6,630 bases of DNA from positions 1 to 6,630 of the forward strand of contig JAIEMH010000065.1 of assembly GCA_019752245.1 (NCBI GenBank). The letters are read 5' to 3'. A program made the position numbers and the translations under genes. Of this stretch, positions 5,015 to 6,630 are shown piece after piece. The stretch comes from Flavobacteriaceae bacterium (lineage in GTDB: Bacteria; Bacteroidota; Bacteroidia; Flavobacteriales; Flavobacteriaceae). The notes beneath the pieces are model-generated. The model was not told the origin of the DNA. It saw nothing but the letters and a program-made list of their open reading frames with translations, and searched no databases. Positions within the stretch are counted from its first letter, which is position 1. Each line of letters opens with the position of its first letter.

Positions 5015-5512
5015 ATGAAAACAACATTACTTAAATTGTTAGTGCCAATGGCTTTGGTATTTACTATGATCTCTTGTTCACCAGATTCTAAAGATGAGAA
5101 ATCAACTCCTGCACAATTAATAACTAATTACGATTATTCAGCAGACGAATTGCAATTAGCTACTATTATTAATGATTACAGAGCTAGTCATGGTAAGAAT
5201 ACGTTAGAAATTGTAAATCACATTTCATACAAATCAGAAGAGCACAATGAATACATGATTGACAATAATGTCGTTAATCATGATTATTTTGAAGAAAGAT
5301 CAAATAATATCATTGAAGTTCTTGGAGCAGTTAAAGTAGGAGAGAACATTGCCTACAACTTTTCAACTCCTAATGCAGCTTTGTATGCTTGGTTAAATAG
5401 TCCTGGTCACAAGGCTAACTTAGATGGTGATTATACTCATTTTGGAATTTCAATTACAGTAAATCCCGCAACAGGAAAAAAATATTACACTAATATGTTC
5501 ATGAAAAAATAA
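5015..5512 (+). CDS. CAP/SCP-domain (YkwD-like) lipoprotein
   Basis: A 165-aa predicted lipoprotein. Residues 1-21 are a signal peptide with lipobox M-I-S-C (Cys21). The next residues, SPDSKDEK, are acidic and loosely resemble the Bacteroidota surface-lipoprotein export signal, so exposure on the cell surface is possible but not proven. From about residue 43 (SADELQLATIINDYRASHG) to the end it is a compact bacterial CAP domain (CAP: cysteine-rich secretory, antigen 5, PR-1). The cavity residues of the family are visible: His77 (EEHNEYM), Glu110 (VGENIAY) and His132 (NSPGHKANL), plus His89 (VNHDYF) and the HFGISI strand (142-147). Biochemical roles of bacterial CAP proteins are largely unsettled. 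The gene is preceded by a spacer with duplicated 25-bp elements, and a terminator follows 25 bp after the stop. It appears monocistronic. Confidence 0.92.
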   Translation: MKTTLLKLLVPMALVFTMISCSPDSKDEKSTPAQLITNYDYSADELQLATIINDYRASHGKNTLEIVNHISYKSEEHNEYMIDNNVVNHDYFEERSNNIIEVLGAVKVGENIAYNFSTPNAALYAWLNSPGHKANLDGDYTHFGISITVNPATGKKYYTNMFMKK

Positions 5513-5537
5513 TTTTATAGTTTGTTTGATTTTGAAT

Positions 5538-5569
5538 AAAAACCATCTGTGAGTGCAGATGGTTTTTTT
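5538..5569. terminator. Bidirectional terminator between convergent genes
   Basis: The arms at 5538-5549 (AAAAACCATCTG) and 5556-5567 (CAGATGGTTTTT) make a perfect 12-bp stem with loop TGAGTG, followed by T to 5569. A-run and T-run on opposite sides suit both strands. It lies 25 bp after the CAP stop and 10 bp beyond the 3' end of the minus-strand hydroxylase gene, so it can end both transcripts. Confidence 0.92.
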
Positions 5570-5579
5570 GTATTGTTAT

Positions 5580-6581
5580 TTATCTATTAGAGTATTCTTC
5601 CATATCTAAATTTTTATCAAAAGGGCTTTTGGTAAATGGATATACCATTTGTTTTGCGTAACCTTTTGGAAAATTTGCTTCTAATAATCCAGTATCTTTT
5701 GGCCATTCATTATTTGGTAAATAGTACGTTCCAAACATTTTGTCAATGAAAGGGAAAATTGTAGCAAAGTTTTTACCATAATGTTTTGGGTCTTTGCAAT
5801 GATGCCAATGGTGGTATTGAGGAGTTGCGATAATATATTTTAGAAAACCAAAATTTATTCTAGTATTTGCATGAATTAATACGGCATGAATTGCCATAAA
5901 AATAACATATACATTAAAAGTAATTGTAGAAAATCCTAATACATATAAAGGAATAAAAGCCATAGATCGAGTGACAAAGATATCTACAAAATGTGTTCTC
6001 GAACCTGCCAACCAATCCATGTTTTCGGTAGAGTGATGAACCGAATGAAACCTCCATAAAAAATGATGGGTATGAAAAAATCTATGTGTCCAGTATTGAA
6101 ACAAATCGGTTATAAAAAAAGCAAAAAGTAACTCAATCGGAAAAGGTAAACTTTGCACCAATTGATGAACATCAGAAAGTCCCATCCATCCAAAAAAAAC
6201 TTTTGCTGGTTGTTGCGTTATTGTACCAAAGAATTGTATCAATAGATGACTTATTGTGAAATACATTAAATCTGTTCTCCACTCTTCATGAAAAGTGCTT
6301 TGATTTTTTCTTTTAGGGAAAACCATCTCTATTGGAATAAAAATTACCGCCATTAGGAATAAGTCTAGCAACAACCAATCAAGTCCTAAATGCCAACCAG
6401 TTTTATCTACAGATCGTGGATCTACATCAAATCCGCCTAAAATTATTGTTGCTGCAATTAGTAAAATACCAATTAGCGACCATTTTTTATTTTTGCTAGC
6501 AATTATCCGTAGTGGTTTACTGAATTCCTTAAAATTACCTACATTTAAACTTATACTGGGGTCTAGCAGCAATCTACACAA
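5580..6581 (-). CDS. Fatty acid hydroxylase / sterol desaturase superfamily membrane protein
   Basis: This integral membrane non-haem di-iron enzyme is convergent with the CAP gene. The histidine clusters of the family are all present (numbered from the TTG at 6581): HRFFH (166-170, HX3H), HSVHH (179-183, HX2HH) and HHWHH (257-261, HX2HH), plus His237 in HANTR. Hydrophobic segments lie near 34-50, 68-86, 104-120, 148-163, 203-235 and 243-252. The substrate cannot be read from the sequence; the family hydroxylates or desaturates fatty acids, sterols, carotenoids and ether lipids. The start is unresolved. An in-frame TGA lies four codons before the TTG at 6581, and the first in-frame ATG is codon 77, inside the second hydrophobic segment. 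Residues about 17-50 (FKEFSKP then a hydrophobic helix) look genuinely coding. The start may be a non-ATG codon, or a frameshift may have removed an ATG near 6542-6544. The rest of the frame is intact. Confidence 0.88.
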   Translation of the reverse strand: MCRLLLDPSISLNVGNFKEFSKPLRIIASKNKKWSLIGILLIAATIILGGFDVDPRSVDKTGWHLGLDWLLLDLFLMAVIFIPIEMVFPKRKNQSTFHEEWRTDLMYFTISHLLIQFFGTITQQPAKVFFGWMGLSDVHQLVQSLPFPIELLFAFFITDLFQYWTHRFFHTHHFLWRFHSVHHSTENMDWLAGSRTHFVDIFVTRSMAFIPLYVLGFSTITFNVYVIFMAIHAVLIHANTRINFGFLKYIIATPQYHHWHHCKDPKHYGKNFATIFPFIDKMFGTYYLPNNEWPKDTGLLEANFPKGYAKQMVYPFTKSPFDKNLDMEEYSNR

Positions 6582-6630
6582 CTCTAAATGTCAAAAATTT
6601 AGATTAAGCTTTAGTTGAAAATTTGCGTAA

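Noticed and set aside
6582..6630. Search for a gene or promoter at the right edge
   Set aside because: Only 49 bases remain. Both strands are interrupted by stops or too short, and I see no reliable promoter element.

Overview
The window reads as chromosomal DNA from a member of the Flavobacteriaceae (Bacteroidota). The evidence is the very low GC content, AT-rich leaders without Shine-Dalgarno sequences, short Bacteroidota-style lipoprotein signals, and protein sequences that look flavobacterial throughout. This placement is by inspection only. I see no IS element, phage gene, CRISPR array, tRNA or rRNA, so this is mostly ordinary housekeeping DNA.

Layout. (1) 39-629 encodes a lipoprotein glutathione peroxidase homologue and is closed by a clear intrinsic terminator (654-681). 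(2) 747-3955 is a co-directional cluster, probably one operon: pyrR, pyrB, a 110-aa STAS-like protein, two very small two-helix membrane proteins (67 and 56 aa) and rnz (RNase Z). Spacing tightens from 59 and 48 bp in the pyrimidine part to 9, 9 and 3 bp near rnz. The cluster ends at a perfect 12-bp hairpin (4011-4041) nested in an unusual, more GC-rich non-coding block (3956-4080). (3) 4152-4796 is pdxH, whose start overlaps the stop of a possible 6-codon leader ORF. (4) 4797-5014 is a 218-bp spacer with a 10-bp inverted repeat and two near-identical 25-bp direct repeats 45 bp apart, just ahead of a CAP/SCP-domain lipoprotein gene (5015-5512). (5) A two-way terminator (5538-5569) separates that gene from a convergent minus-strand fatty acid hydroxylase/sterol desaturase family gene (5580-6581), which has no usable in-frame ATG.

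How the genes work together. PyrR and PyrB link pyrimidine sensing or uracil salvage to the first committed step of de novo UMP synthesis. RNase Z matures tRNA 3' ends. The 110-aa protein and the two small membrane proteins have no assigned role, but they are packed tightly against rnz. The 56-aa gene is in the same reading frame as rnz, separated from it only by one TAA and one AAG codon. PdxH makes pyridoxal phosphate. The peroxidase and CAP proteins are predicted envelope lipoproteins, and the hydroxylase is an integral membrane di-iron enzyme.

The items most worth a second look are the in-frame 56-aa ORF/rnz junction, the STAS-like/small-membrane/rnz gene set, the terminator-bearing block after rnz, the duplicated 25-bp element upstream of the CAP gene, and the missing start codon of the hydroxylase.
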